From Pseudobacteroides sp. (GTDB lineage Bacteria; Bacillota; Clostridia; Acetivibrionales; DSM-2933), in assembly GCF_036567765.1 (NCBI RefSeq), contig NZ_DATCTU010000032.1, positions 1 to 64,000 on the forward strand: a stretch of DNA of 64,000 nt. Direction: 5' to 3'. The notes beneath the pieces were generated by a model. That model ran no database searches. It was not told where the DNA came from and saw only the letters and a list, made by a program, of their open reading frames with translations. Both the position numbers and the translations under genes were made by a program. Below are positions 55,002 through 64,000 of the stretch, one piece after another. Numbering within the stretch: the first letter of the stretch is position 1; the number at the start of each line of letters is the position of its first letter.

Positions 55002-58000
55002 GTGAAAAAGAATAAAATATTTGCACTTGTTCTAATGATGGTTATGTTAGTTTCTAATTTGTTTCCAATTGTATCGTTTGCGGCCTCAGCAGTCAATGTA
55101 GTTATAGGCACAGCCGCAGGAGGTCAGGGTGATTCCGTAACTATACCTGTAAGTTTTCAAGGTATAACAGCCGGAATCAATAATTGCGATTTTAGATTGT
55201 CATTTGACAGCAATGCGATGGAGCTTGAAGAAGTTACACCTGGAATAATCGTGCCTAATGCTGTTGTAAATTTTTCTTCATATTGTGGTAAATCCGGAGT
55301 TGTTTCATTTTTATTCAGTGATTCAACACAAGGGTTATTACCGATTACCATCAACGGTCCTTTTGCCAATTTGAAATTTAAGATTAAGGATAACGCAGTA
55401 AGCGGAAATTATACTGTAAAAATGGATTCCGTAGGATCATTTTCAGACACAAGAGGCGGAAAGATCAATCCAGACTTCGCATCAGGTGCTTTGAATGTTA
55501 AGGGGGATGTAAAACAAACGCCTACACCTACAGCAGTTGTTACAGATGGCTTAAAGATATCGGTTGAATCAGCCGAGGCCGTTGCAGGTCAATCTGTTAC
55601 AGTACCCATCAGTTTTAAAAATGTTCCAATTAGTGGAATAAATAACTGCGATTTTAGATTACAGTTCAACAGTGATGTTTTTGAAATGGAAAGCATTATT
55701 CCAGGTTCAATTATATACAATTCCTCAACAAATTTCTATTCTTATGCAAAGAGTAACGGAACAGTATCTTTCTTGTTTGCAGATGCTACACAAGGTTCAA
55801 ATCAGATAAAGAATGACGGTTTGTTTGCAAGTGTAAAGCTAAAGGTAAAGGATAGTGCAGCTGCAGGGGATTACATGTTGGTATCCTCAAAAGTTGGGGC
55901 AATATCAAGCATTAGTCCATCTGAAGCATACAAGATGACACCGGTTGACGCATTTATAGATGGAGGTACTATTAAAGTATCTGCATCAAAAATTACACCA
56001 ACACCGGCTACACCGACTCCTGTTGTTACAAATGCAAAGGTAAGCATTCAAATAGGAGACACAAATGGTGAGCCTGGAAATGAAATTTATATTCCAATAA
56101 TATTTGAGAATATTCCTGAAACAGGAATTAACAATTGTGACTTCAAGGTTTCCTATGATAGCAACGTTTTACAAATAAAAGATGTTGAGGCTGGAGCTAT
56201 AATTCCTTCTGCATTAACTGATTTTTCTGCCAATTACAGCAAGGCAGGACAGATATCAATCTTATACAGCGATGCTACTCAAGGGTCTAACCCGATTGTA
56301 ACTAAGGGAATGTTTGCAAAAATCAAGGCAGTAATAAAAAGTACTGCAATAGCGGGTACATACGACATAAAAATCAGCAGTGTGGGTGCATGTTCAACAA
56401 AAAACATGCAATCTGTAAAAGTAACATCAACTAATGGTAATGTTACCATTGCTTCAATCAAGCCAAGTGCTACAATTACACCTACTCCTACACCTATAGT
56501 TTCTGAAAACAAGATTGATGTGACTGTAGGCAGCCAGCAGGGTGACGCTGGAAGTGTTGTAACTGTTCCGGTAAACTTCAGTGACGTACCTGCAAATGGG
56601 GTAAATAACTGTGACTTCAGACTTTCTTTTGACAGCAGTGTAATGGATATTGTTGAAGTAAAGGCTGGAGATATTATACCAAGTCCTCTGACTGACTTTG
56701 TTGTTAACAAGAGTGCAGGAATCATATCATTCCTGTACAGTGATGCAACTCAGGGTTTAAATCCTATAGTTAAAGATGGTGTTTTTGCAAATATCACCGT
56801 AAAAATTAAGGAAAATGCACCAGCAGGTAAATATCAGATCAAGTTTATCAAAGTGGGTTCTTTCTCCAGTAAGAATATGGTTGCTATAAAAGCCAGTACA
56901 AAAGATGGTGAATTAATTGTTAATAAGGCACAGAGTACACCAACAGCTACACCTACTGAAACCCCGGCAACACCTGTAAGTACTCCTACAAATGCTGCTG
57001 CATTAAAAGTAAAGGTTGATATTGGAAATGTTACAGTTGAAGGGCAGGAAGCCATAGTGCCTGTAAGCTTCACTAATGTACCTGAACAAGGTATAAATAA
57101 TTGTGACTTTAGATTATCATTTGACAGCAGTGCATTAAGTATTACTAGTGTAACCCCAGGTGATATAGTAACTCTTCCAAGTGTTAACTTTACTTCAAAC
57201 AGCAATAATGGAATTGTTGCATTCCTCTATAGTGATGTTACACAAGGTCAAAGTCCAATAATAAAAGACGGTGTCTTTGCAAATATCAAGTTTAAAGTTT
57301 TAAATCCTGATGTAACAGGAAATTACCAAATAACATTAAGTAGTATTGGTGCTTTCTCAAGTAAAAACATGGTTCGTGTTGAGCCTGTATTTACAAACGG
57401 AAAGGTGACTGTAATTGCTGTAAAGGCAACAGCAACTGCTACACCTACATATACTCCTACACCAACATCTACCTTCACACCGACACCAACAAGTACGCCA
57501 AAGCCAACAAGTACACCAAAGCCAACAAGTACACCAAAGCCAACAAGTACTCCAACGCCAACAAATACTCCAACACCAACAGTTACACCAACTGCTACTC
57601 CTACTAATCCGGCATTGAAAGTGAATGTAGAAATAGGCAATGGAAAAGGTAAGCCAGGTGATGTAATAGAGATTCCTGTTAACTTTAATGGTGTGCCTGC
57701 AAACGGTATAAACAACTGTGATTTCAAATTGATGTTCAATAAGGATGCACTTGAAATTATGAGCATAACAGCAGGATCAATAGTTCAGCTTCCTGTAGCC
57801 AATTTCTCATCCAATATTGATTCACAGGGGTATATATCATTCCTTTTCAGTGATGCAACTCAAGGCTCATTACAGATAGTTTCTGATGGAGTGTTTGCTG
57901 TAATAAAGGCTAAAATAAAGGATAATGCTACATCTGGGGATTGCAAGCTAAGCCTCAATCGTGTAGGGTCATTCTCAGCATTCTCAAACGGCAAAATATC

Positions 58001-58487
58001 CCAGATATTGCCATCCTTCGCAGAAGGAAAAGTAACTATTGCAGCAGCTGATCCTACGCCGACTCCAACTCCTGTCGCTGATGGATTAAGAGTTATTGTA
58101 GAGGACTTCAACGGTAAAGCAGGCAGCACTGTAACAGTACCGGTTAAATTCGAAGGGCTTACTGAAGAAGGATTAAATAACTGTGACTTTAGACTTTCTT
58201 ACGATACTAGTGTTATGGAAGTAGTAAGTGTTGATGCTGGTTTAATTGCAACTTTACCAATAGTTAATTTTGTCGGTTATTTCGGAACTCCTGGTGCTAT
58301 CTCATTCCTGTTTAACGATGCTACACAAGGATCCATGCCTATAAAGGAAAATGGGGTATTTGCCAACATAACATTAAAATTGAAAGCTGATGTCTCATCT
58401 GATTCCGACAGCTTAAAGATTTCTAAGATGGGATCATTCTCTGACCCAAGCCGTAAATCAATTAAGGCATCTGCAATTGTTGAATAA
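55002..58487 (+). CDS. Cell-free scaffoldin with seven type I-like cohesins
   Basis: 1161 residues. Signal peptide 1-29. Seven cohesins at about 30-168, 183-330, 345-487, 503-644, 667-809, 871-1017 and 1028-1161. Each has the type I pattern: IPVxF, GINNCDFRLSFDS, YSDATQG in place of EDSGTG, DGVFANIKxKVK and GxFSS. Linkers are Thr/Pro-rich; that before cohesin 6 is longest (about 60 residues, with PKPTST repeats). There is no carbohydrate-binding module, dockerin, SLH or sortase signal; the protein ends with cohesin 7. It would gather dockerin-bearing enzymes in solution. GTG start with AAAGGGGG. Cohesin type is judged from sequence only. Confidence 0.9.
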   Translation: MKKNKIFALVLMMVMLVSNLFPIVSFAASAVNVVIGTAAGGQGDSVTIPVSFQGITAGINNCDFRLSFDSNAMELEEVTPGIIVPNAVVNFSSYCGKSGVVSFLFSDSTQGLLPITINGPFANLKFKIKDNAVSGNYTVKMDSVGSFSDTRGGKINPDFASGALNVKGDVKQTPTPTAVVTDGLKISVESAEAVAGQSVTVPISFKNVPISGINNCDFRLQFNSDVFEMESIIPGSIIYNSSTNFYSYAKSNGTVSFLFADATQGSNQIKNDGLFASVKLKVKDSAAAGDYMLVSSKVGAISSISPSEAYKMTPVDAFIDGGTIKVSASKITPTPATPTPVVTNAKVSIQIGDTNGEPGNEIYIPIIFENIPETGINNCDFKVSYDSNVLQIKDVEAGAIIPSALTDFSANYSKAGQISILYSDATQGSNPIVTKGMFAKIKAVIKSTAIAGTYDIKISSVGACSTKNMQSVKVTSTNGNVTIASIKPSATITPTPTPIVSENKIDVTVGSQQGDAGSVVTVPVNFSDVPANGVNNCDFRLSFDSSVMDIVEVKAGDIIPSPLTDFVVNKSAGIISFLYSDATQGLNPIVKDGVFANITVKIKENAPAGKYQIKFIKVGSFSSKNMVAIKASTKDGELIVNKAQSTPTATPTETPATPVSTPTNAAALKVKVDIGNVTVEGQEAIVPVSFTNVPEQGINNCDFRLSFDSSALSITSVTPGDIVTLPSVNFTSNSNNGIVAFLYSDVTQGQSPIIKDGVFANIKFKVLNPDVTGNYQITLSSIGAFSSKNMVRVEPVFTNGKVTVIAVKATATATPTYTPTPTSTFTPTPTSTPKPTSTPKPTSTPKPTSTPTPTNTPTPTVTPTATPTNPALKVNVEIGNGKGKPGDVIEIPVNFNGVPANGINNCDFKLMFNKDALEIMSITAGSIVQLPVANFSSNIDSQGYISFLFSDATQGSLQIVSDGVFAVIKAKIKDNATSGDCKLSLNRVGSFSAFSNGKISQILPSFAEGKVTIAAADPTPTPTPVADGLRVIVEDFNGKAGSTVTVPVKFEGLTEEGLNNCDFRLSYDTSVMEVVSVDAGLIATLPIVNFVGYFGTPGAISFLFNDATQGSMPIKENGVFANITLKLKADVSSDSDSLKISKMGSFSDPSRKSIKASAIVE
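57488..57590 (+). repeat. 18-bp tandem repeats in the scaffoldin linker
   Basis: CCAAAGCCAACAAGTACA recurs three times (about 57498-57550) inside a longer Thr/Pro-coding tract. In frame, so copy-number change would alter only the linker length between cohesins 5 and 6. Confidence 0.8.
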
Positions 58488-58528
58488 CTAAATACTGAAT
58501 ATAAATAAAGTGTTATCTTAGTGAATTG

Positions 58529-58583
58529 ACTTCACATAGCAATTTGGAGAAATTATCTTTAAACTGCTATGTGAAGTTTTTTA
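58529..58583 (+). terminator. Intrinsic terminator after the scaffoldin gene
   Basis: A perfect 13-bp stem ACTTCACATAGCA/TGCTATGTGAAGT with a 23-base loop, then TTTTTTAA. Confidence 0.9.
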
Positions 58584-58625
58584 AATATTTAGGAAATTGT
58601 GTCGTATTCTACACCATAATTTTTT
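58583..58625 (+). repeat. Post-terminator repeat, copy 6
   Basis: AATATTTAGGAAATTGTGTC then GTATTCTACACCATAATTTTT, directly after the scaffoldin terminator. Shares GTATTCTACAC and the AGGAAATT core with the copy after rpmA. Confidence 0.55.
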
Positions 58626-58660
58626 ACGACAACATTAAGGTTGACTATAGGTAAAATTTG

Positions 58661-58689
58661 TTGACAACAATGGTATAGATTATTATAAT
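58661..58689 (+). promoter_or_regulatory. Sigma-A promoter of serA
   Basis: A consensus promoter: TTGACA (58661-58666), 17-base spacer, TATAAT (58684-58689). Transcription should start near 58696, 29 nt before the riboswitch. Confidence 0.88.
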
Positions 58690-58724
58690 TAAAGTTAATT
58701 GAATATTTAATATTATCGGATGAT

Positions 58725-58920
58725 GGTTGAGGGAGAGTAACTGTTTGTTTTATTAATTATATTTAAGGGTTAAAGAGTTAATAACACATTCCGTTCACCG
58801 AAGGAGTCATACTCTCAGGTATAGAGACTTCAGCCGGACGAACCTCTGGAGAGACCAATATATGGCGCCGAAGGGGCAAGTTCCTGTTAAGGAAATAATC
58901 TCTCAGGCAAAAGGACAGAG
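58725..58920 (+). promoter_or_regulatory. Tandem glycine riboswitch upstream of serA
   Basis: Two aptamers in series. The first (58725-58835) has P1 GGTTGA/TCAGCC, GGGAGAGT, CACCGAAGGAGTCA and CTCTCAGG. The second (58844-58920) has P1 CTCTG/CAGAG, GGAGAGACC, GCCGAAGGGGCAA, TCTCTCAGGCAAAAGGACAGAG split over its conserved parts. These are the signature strings of the glycine riboswitch. The first aptamer deviates at its 3' side (TATAGAGAC instead of CAAAAGGAC). Confidence 0.92.
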
Positions 58921-58960
58921 CTAATTCACATTATTTATGTGTATTATTGTGTTTATCACA

Positions 58961-58996
58961 GGGGTCACTCTATTAGAGTTTGACTCCTTTATATTT
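58961..58996 (+). terminator. Probable riboswitch-controlled terminator
   Basis: GGGGTCA-CTCT-ATT-AGAG-TTTGACTCC forms a hairpin 40 nt after the second aptamer, followed by TTTATATTT. It is the likely expression platform; if glycine favours it, serA is switched off by glycine. Confidence 0.6.
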
Positions 58997-59040
58997 GCAT
59001 AAATTTTACTTAGTAAACAAACAAAAAGGGAGGGGCTTTT

Positions 59041-60207
59041 ATGTTTAATATAAAAATGCTCAACGGTATTTCTGAAAAAGGATTGGAATTGCTGCCGGTG
59101 GATCATTACAAATTATCAAATGATGCAGAAAATCCGGATGCTATATTGGTTAGGAGTGCCAATATGCTAGAAATGGAGTTCGGACCCAACCTCAAGGCTA
59201 TTGCAAGGGCAGGAGCAGGAGTAAACAATATTCCTATCGACAAGTGTACGCAAAAGGGAATAGTTGTTTTCAATACCCCAGGTGCGAATGCCAATGGAGT
59301 AAAGGAGCTTGTATTAGCATCATTATTTCTGTCATCCAGACGCATTTGCCAGGGAATTAACTGGGCTCAATCACTTAAAGGCAAGGGAGATGAGGTTCCT
59401 AAGTTGGTGGAAAAGGGCAAATCCCAATTTGATGGCCCTGAAATTAAGGGAAAAAGAATTGGCGTTATAGGTCTTGGAGCAATAGGCGTTATGGTTGCAA
59501 ATGATGCTGTTTCATTGGGTATGGAAGTTATAGGATATGACCCTTTTATTTCGGTTAATGCGGCATGGGGGCTTTCAAGCAGTGTAATTAGAGCAACCAG
59601 CCTTGATCAGATTATGTCTACATGTGATTACATTACTGTACATGTTCCGCTTGGGTCTGAAACAAAAGGAATGTTCAATAAAGACAAGTTTGCTATAATG
59701 AAAAAGGGAGCAAGGGTAATAAATCTATCAAGAGGAGGTCTTGTTGTTAATAAAGACATGCTTGAGGCTCTGGAAAATGAAACTGTAGCATGCTATGTGA
59801 CCGACTTCCCTGAAGATGAATTGATTGGAAATGATAAAGTCATTACTATACCTCATCTTGGAGCTTCAACACCTGAGTCGGAAGAAAACTGTGCTGTTAT
59901 GGCTGTTAATCAGGTTAAGGACTATCTTGAAAGGGGTACAATCAAGAATTCAGTTAACTTCCCGGATTGTGATATGGTGAGATCAGGAAGCACAAGAATA
60001 TTAACCGCACACGAAAATGTTCCTAACATGGTAGGACAGGTTACAACTATACTTGCTAACAATAAATTAAATATTGCAGACATGCTTACTCATCATAAAA
60101 ACAATATTGGGTTTAATATGATTGACGTAGACGGAAAAGTAAATGAACAGATATATCAAGCTGTCAAGAGTATTCCTGGGATTAAGATGGTTAGAATTAT
60201 TGAGTAA
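59041..60207 (+). CDS. serA: D-3-phosphoglycerate dehydrogenase
   Basis: 388 residues. NAD-binding Rossmann motif GVIGLGAIGVMVANDAVSLGM, catalytic Arg in ARAGAGVNNIP, Glu and His in the PHLGASTPESEENCA segment. A C-terminal ACT-like domain (about 315-388) is the usual serine sensor. The first 40 residues are typical of clostridial forms. It opens serine synthesis, the source of glycine by SHMT. GGGAGG precedes ATG. Transcribed alone under a glycine riboswitch. Confidence 0.93.
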   Translation: MFNIKMLNGISEKGLELLPVDHYKLSNDAENPDAILVRSANMLEMEFGPNLKAIARAGAGVNNIPIDKCTQKGIVVFNTPGANANGVKELVLASLFLSSRRICQGINWAQSLKGKGDEVPKLVEKGKSQFDGPEIKGKRIGVIGLGAIGVMVANDAVSLGMEVIGYDPFISVNAAWGLSSSVIRATSLDQIMSTCDYITVHVPLGSETKGMFNKDKFAIMKKGARVINLSRGGLVVNKDMLEALENETVACYVTDFPEDELIGNDKVITIPHLGASTPESEENCAVMAVNQVKDYLERGTIKNSVNFPDCDMVRSGSTRILTAHENVPNMVGQVTTILANNKLNIADMLTHHKNNIGFNMIDVDGKVNEQIYQAVKSIPGIKMVRIIE

Positions 60208-60216
60208 TAAAGGCAG

Positions 60217-60260
60217 AAAGTTTGCAGGCCTTCTTTGAAGCAGCCTGCAAACTTTTTTGT
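60217..60260 (+). terminator. Intrinsic terminator after serA
   Basis: A perfect 13-bp stem AAAGTTTGCAGGC/GCCTGCAAACTTT with a 13-base loop, then TTTTGTATTTT. Confidence 0.9.
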
Positions 60261-60300
60261 ATTTTAAGAAATTGTTGTCTATGTTATACCACTCTAAGGA
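60259..60300 (+). repeat. Post-terminator repeat, copy 7 (diverged)
   Basis: GTATTTTAAGAAATTGTTGTC then TATGTTATACCACTCTAAGG, directly after the serA terminator. The least conserved copy; only the AAGAAATT core and position are clear. Confidence 0.4.
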
Positions 60301-60397
60301 ATTATAGTTTACTATGACTTGAAAAGTAATCATTAATCCAATATAATAAAAATTGTATGATAGCACCGCCAATTAACAAACAGGAAGAGGGCTGCAA

Positions 60398-61201
60398 ATG
60401 GCAATCGTATTATTATCAATTTTTAGTTTGTTCCTTGGAGTATTATTAAATATAATTGCATCAAGAATTCCTAAAGTAGTGGAAAATGACATTGAAGACG
60501 TTACATGGGCTTGGCCTTTTTGTAGATCATGCAGCACAAAGCTCAAACCGCTTCAAATGCTTTTCCCAATAAACCTCTTTTTACATCACGGAAGATGCGG
60601 CAAATGTGAAAGTAAAATATTTGGCAGACCCATTCAGATTACTCTGTTTGCCCTTGTTGTTTGTGTACTCTTGTATCTAAAGTTTGATTTTACAATACAG
60701 TTTTTTGCATTTCTTTATCTGATGTCAGTATTGATAGCAGTGTTTTTTATTGACATGGACTACTATATTATTCCTGACGATTTGTTGTTTGCAGGTCTGG
60801 GGGGTGCACTTCTGGTATTTGTCTATAATCTTTTTTATGAGTTTCCGATTTATATGGATAGAGCCTGGTGGAATCCTGTACTTGGGGGGGCCTCAGTTTC
60901 TCTTGTGCTTTTATTAATAGGAATAGTTGGCCTATTTATTTACAAGACAGAGGCAATGGGATTGGGAGATGTAAAGCTTTTCATACCAATTGGGATTTTC
61001 CTTGGCTGGCGGATGGTAATAGTGTCATTTATACTTTCAGCAATCATTGGCTCACTAATATCAATTGTGATGATGATAATCAGGCGTAAGAAGCTTAGAG
61101 AAGCTATACCATTTGGACCAGCTATCGTATTGGGTACTCTTGCCACCATCCTTTATGGTACTGATATATTAAATTGGTATTTACAGTTTAATAATTATTA
61201 A
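60398..61201 (+). CDS. Prepilin peptidase (A24 family)
   Basis: 267 residues with about seven membrane helices. Cytoplasmic zinc-type CxxC pairs (CRSC and CGKC) follow helix 1. Catalytic aspartates: Asp119 in IDMDYYIIPD and Asp191 in GLGDVK. It cleaves and methylates type IV prepilins. No pilin or pilus-ATPase gene lies in the window, so its substrate is elsewhere. Confidence 0.92.
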   Translation: MAIVLLSIFSLFLGVLLNIIASRIPKVVENDIEDVTWAWPFCRSCSTKLKPLQMLFPINLFLHHGRCGKCESKIFGRPIQITLFALVVCVLLYLKFDFTIQFFAFLYLMSVLIAVFFIDMDYYIIPDDLLFAGLGGALLVFVYNLFYEFPIYMDRAWWNPVLGGASVSLVLLLIGIVGLFIYKTEAMGLGDVKLFIPIGIFLGWRMVIVSFILSAIIGSLISIVMMIIRRKKLREAIPFGPAIVLGTLATILYGTDILNWYLQFNNY

Positions 61202-61308
61202 ACAATCTTAAATTTTATCCGATAATAAATAAGTTAATATATGTTTTTATTATTTAAGTTTTACTGGCAGTTTATCATCCACCCAATTAATGAGGAGGCT
61301 GATCCCTT

Positions 61309-62844
61309 ATGATTTCCAGAATTAAAAGCTGTGGATTGGTTGGCATTGATGGATATGTTGTGGAAATAGAAACTGATATAAGTAGCGGAATTCCCTCCTT
61401 TGATATTGTAGGGCTTGGTGATGCTGCTGTTCGGGAGTCAAAAGAACGAGTCAGGGCTGCCATAAAAAATTCAGGGATGGAATTTCCTGTGAGAAGGATT
61501 ACTGTAAACCTATCCCCGGCAAGTATAAGAAAGGAAGGATCCCATTTTGATTTAGGCATCGCCTTGGGTATATTATCAGCCACAGAGCAGATAAATACAA
61601 GTGAAATACATAAATATATGTTTATAGGTGAGTTGTCACTAGACGGTCAAATAAGACCTGTTAATGGTGTTTTGCCTATGGCTGTGCGGGCAAGGGATGA
61701 AGGGATTGAAAACATAATACTATCAGTGGATAATGCTGAGGAAGCAGCAGTTGTCAAAGGGGTTAATGTTCTTCCGGCAGTGAATATTATCAATGTAATA
61801 AGGCACTTGAATAAAGATATGGAAATTAATCCCTACACTATAGATATCGATAGACTTTTTTGCAAAAACACCGAGGATGAACTTGATTTTTCTGATGTTA
61901 AGGGTCAGGAAAATGTTAAAAGAGCTTTGGAAGTGGCTGCGTCAGGTGGTCACAACTGTTTACTTATCGGAAGCCCAGGTTCTGGGAAAACTATGATTGC
62001 CAGAAGAATCCCTTCAATATTACCGTCCATGACATTTGAGGAAGCCCTTGAAGTTACTAAAATTCATAGTATAGCGGGAACTCTTCCTGCAAAGACACCA
62101 CTTATGACTAGAAGACCTTTCAGATCTCCACATCATACAATATCACGCTATAGCCTTATAGGCGGAGGAAATGTCCCCAGACCTGGGGAAATCAGCCTTG
62201 CCCACTACGGAGTTTTGTTTTTGGATGAGGTACCGGAGTATGGCAAAGAAGCACTTGAGGTTATGAGACAGCCTTTGGAGGATGGTTATGTGACCATATC
62301 AAGATTGAGCGGAAGTATTTCATATCCTTCAAAAACAATGCTTGTTTGCTGTGGTAATCCGTGCAGATGCGGTAATTTACTGGATGAAAGCAAGGAATGT
62401 TGCTGTTCACCAAAGCAAGTACAGCAATATCTTGGAAAGATTTCAAGTCCCCTTATGGACAGAATTGATTTGCACATAGAAGTAGCTGGGGTACAATATG
62501 CAGACCTGGACAGTACCCAATCCGGGGAAAAATCCCATGTAATTAGAGATAGGGTAAATAAGACTAGAAAAATACAGGTTGAAAGATATAAAGGTCTTGG
62601 AATATTTTCCAATTCCCAACTGACTTCCTCCCTGATAAGCAAATACTGCAAACTGGATAATGAAGGAAAGGCACTTTTGAAAAACGCCTTTGAGCGATTG
62701 GGGCTAAGTGCAAGGGCACATAACAGAATATTAAAGGTAGCCCGCACAATTGCCGATATGGATGAGAGTGTTGATATCAAGCTACAGCATCTGGCTGAGG
62801 CAATTCAATATAGAAGTCTGGACAGAAAAGTCTGGGGAAGATAG
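61309..62844 (+). CDS. comM: ComM/YifB-family AAA+ protein
   Basis: 511 residues. N-terminal Lon-like domain (SSGIPSFDIVGLGDAAVRESKERV), Mg-chelatase AAA+ core with Walker A GSPGSGKT (221-228), LFLDEVPEYG, and a C-terminal Mg_chelatase_C domain (SARAHNRILKVARTIADMD). In Vibrio, ComM is a branch-migration helicase that aids integration of DNA during transformation. It follows a prepilin peptidase gene; both can act in DNA uptake, but each also has other uses. Confidence 0.9.
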   Translation: MISRIKSCGLVGIDGYVVEIETDISSGIPSFDIVGLGDAAVRESKERVRAAIKNSGMEFPVRRITVNLSPASIRKEGSHFDLGIALGILSATEQINTSEIHKYMFIGELSLDGQIRPVNGVLPMAVRARDEGIENIILSVDNAEEAAVVKGVNVLPAVNIINVIRHLNKDMEINPYTIDIDRLFCKNTEDELDFSDVKGQENVKRALEVAASGGHNCLLIGSPGSGKTMIARRIPSILPSMTFEEALEVTKIHSIAGTLPAKTPLMTRRPFRSPHHTISRYSLIGGGNVPRPGEISLAHYGVLFLDEVPEYGKEALEVMRQPLEDGYVTISRLSGSISYPSKTMLVCCGNPCRCGNLLDESKECCCSPKQVQQYLGKISSPLMDRIDLHIEVAGVQYADLDSTQSGEKSHVIRDRVNKTRKIQVERYKGLGIFSNSQLTSSLISKYCKLDNEGKALLKNAFERLGLSARAHNRILKVARTIADMDESVDIKLQHLAEAIQYRSLDRKVWGR

Positions 62845-62876
62845 AATTCTGAAAGGGAGATTATTTATGGGAAGAA

Positions 62877-64000
62877 GACCGAATATTGGTTTCTTTGTAA
62901 ATGAAATTGATGGAGATTTTCAGACGCTTTTCTGGACGTCAATAAGAAAAGCGGCAGAGAAGCTGGATGTCAATCTGATCACTTATGAGGGAAGGATTCT
63001 ATTTAATACTGATAATATAAGCGGAGAGCATAACATAGTTTACAAGCTTGCTGATGCTGCAAGACTTGATGGCCTTATAATAGCAACAGGGACTTTGATA
63101 AATAAGGTTTCAATGGACTGCTTTATTGACTATATCAAAGAGTTCCAAGGTATTCCAAAGGTCTCTATATATGAAAATATTCCGGGTGTACCCAGCATAC
63201 TTGTGGATAACAAAAAAGGCATGAAAAGCTTAGTGGATCATTTGGTAAATTATCATAAATTTAGAAAGATCGGGTTTTTGAAGGGGCCTTTAAGTAATGA
63301 TGAAGCCAATGTAAGGTTTAGTGCATACATAAGCGTTTTGGAAGAAAACAAGATCGAGGTTGACGATAAGATAATTTTTAGCGGTAACTTCCAGTCGGAG
63401 ACCGGCTGGGAAACAGCAGAATATATAATAAAAAATAATATAAAAATTGATGCCCTTGTATGTGCCAATGATGAAATGGCAATTGGAGCCATTAAATATT
63501 TCAGAAGCATGAACCTTGATTATAAAGATAATTTTGTGGTATGCGGTTTTGATAATGCTCACAATTCGGCAATAATAACACCTTCACTGACCACTGTAAG
63601 TCAGCCTATGGACATGATATCCGAAAAGGCTATTGAGCTGCTTATTGAGGAGATTAACGGTACAGAAGTATCTGATGTGATAAAGCTTCCTACCTCCATG
63701 GTAGTAAGAGAATCCTGTGGATGTAGTTCAAATACCAATAGATCTTCTACCTTTTCGGATTTTTATATAAGGGCAATATCTAATTTTAAGATCCATGAAA
63801 ATTTACAAACCTATAGCCTTGAAACACTTTATGATCTCTTAACAACAGCGTTAAAAAAGTTAAACATCAAAAGCTGTTTTATTATTAAATACCAGGAAGG
63901 ACCCATAAATCTTAATAGCACTATACCGGATTTTTCAGAGCTTATGTATGCTTATTATGATAACGAAAGACAAGTATTACAGGACATGTTGTTTAAAACA
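62877..64000 (+). CDS. LacI-type periplasmic-binding-like sensor protein (3' end beyond window)
   Basis: 374 residues are visible, with no stop before the window edge. The first 280 residues are a LacI/PBP-like fold without a helix-turn-helix: RRPNIGFFVNEIDGDF, ALVCANDEMAIGAIKYF, VVCGFDNA and TTVSQPMDMISEKAIELL, then a Cys-rich CGCSS. The following helical part (FSDFYIRAISNFKIHENLQTYSL) looks like the start of a signal module. In clostridia such proteins often end in GGDEF or a sensor kinase; that part is not seen. AAAGGGAGA precedes ATG. Confidence 0.75.

Noticed and set aside
57488..57590. Tandem repeats taken as a CRISPR-like array
   Set aside because: They are contiguous 18-bp units without spacers, in frame, coding a Thr/Pro linker.

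Overview
The window looks like chromosome of a low-GC, spore-forming, cellulolytic clostridium of the Acetivibrio/Hungateiclostridium (Clostridium thermocellum-like) type. The pointers are: a seven-cohesin scaffoldin; a pyrophosphate-type phosphofructokinase; a SleB spore-cortex hydrolase; an S-layer-homology protein; L27 with the Firmicutes extension next to its Prp protease; a CIRCE operator; and AT-rich spacers with AGGAGG ribosome-binding sites. The genus is an inference; no 16S gene is present. No phage, insertion sequence or CRISPR array was seen.

Layout. 1-9.1 kb: tRNA-Pro(CGG), a PdxA-family gene, then a radical-SAM pair, RNase G/E, L21-Prp-L27, Obg and YhbY. 9.1-12.9 kb: small redox and repair genes (QueG-like Fe-S protein, nitroreductase, endonuclease III-like glycosylase, flavin reductase). 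13.0-15.5 kb: divergent glycolytic genes pfp and fba. 15.7-18.7 kb: three overlapping genes of the acyl-CoA dehydratase activase family. 18.9-23.5 kb: two paralogous chemoreceptors, each with a sigma-D-like promoter. 23.7-25.7 kb: htpG under an extended CIRCE. 25.8-33.5 kb: an acyl-CoA synthetase with its XRE-cupin partner, a LysR regulator, purL and a cyclophilin. 33.6-43.4 kb: sleB, a two-component system, and a divergent MacAB-like export operon that also encodes an SLH protein and a lipoprotein. 43.7-47.2 kb: a D,D-carboxypeptidase, a class A beta-lactamase-like protein and an aminotransferase. 47.4-49.5 kb: a paired radical-SAM/DUF4130 DNA-repair cassette. 49.7-53.8 kb: an ACT-UPF0210 pair, a DUF1294 protein and a divergent UvrD-like protein that seems to start at ATA. 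53.8-58.5 kb: a 1.16-kb AT-rich leader and the scaffoldin. 58.6-64 kb: a tandem glycine riboswitch ahead of serA, a prepilin peptidase, ComM/YifB and an incomplete LacI-type sensor gene.

The points most worth following are: (i) a secreted protein made of seven type I-like cohesins with no CBM, dockerin or anchor; (ii) a degenerate repeat that sits directly after the U-tract of seven separate plus-strand terminators; (iii) a glycine riboswitch placed on serine biosynthesis; (iv) a 22-bp palindrome that extends CIRCE and includes the htpG -35 box; (v) a regulated exporter operon with an S-layer protein and a lipoprotein of unknown role.

All calls come from reading the sequence and from family knowledge. 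No database search was run.
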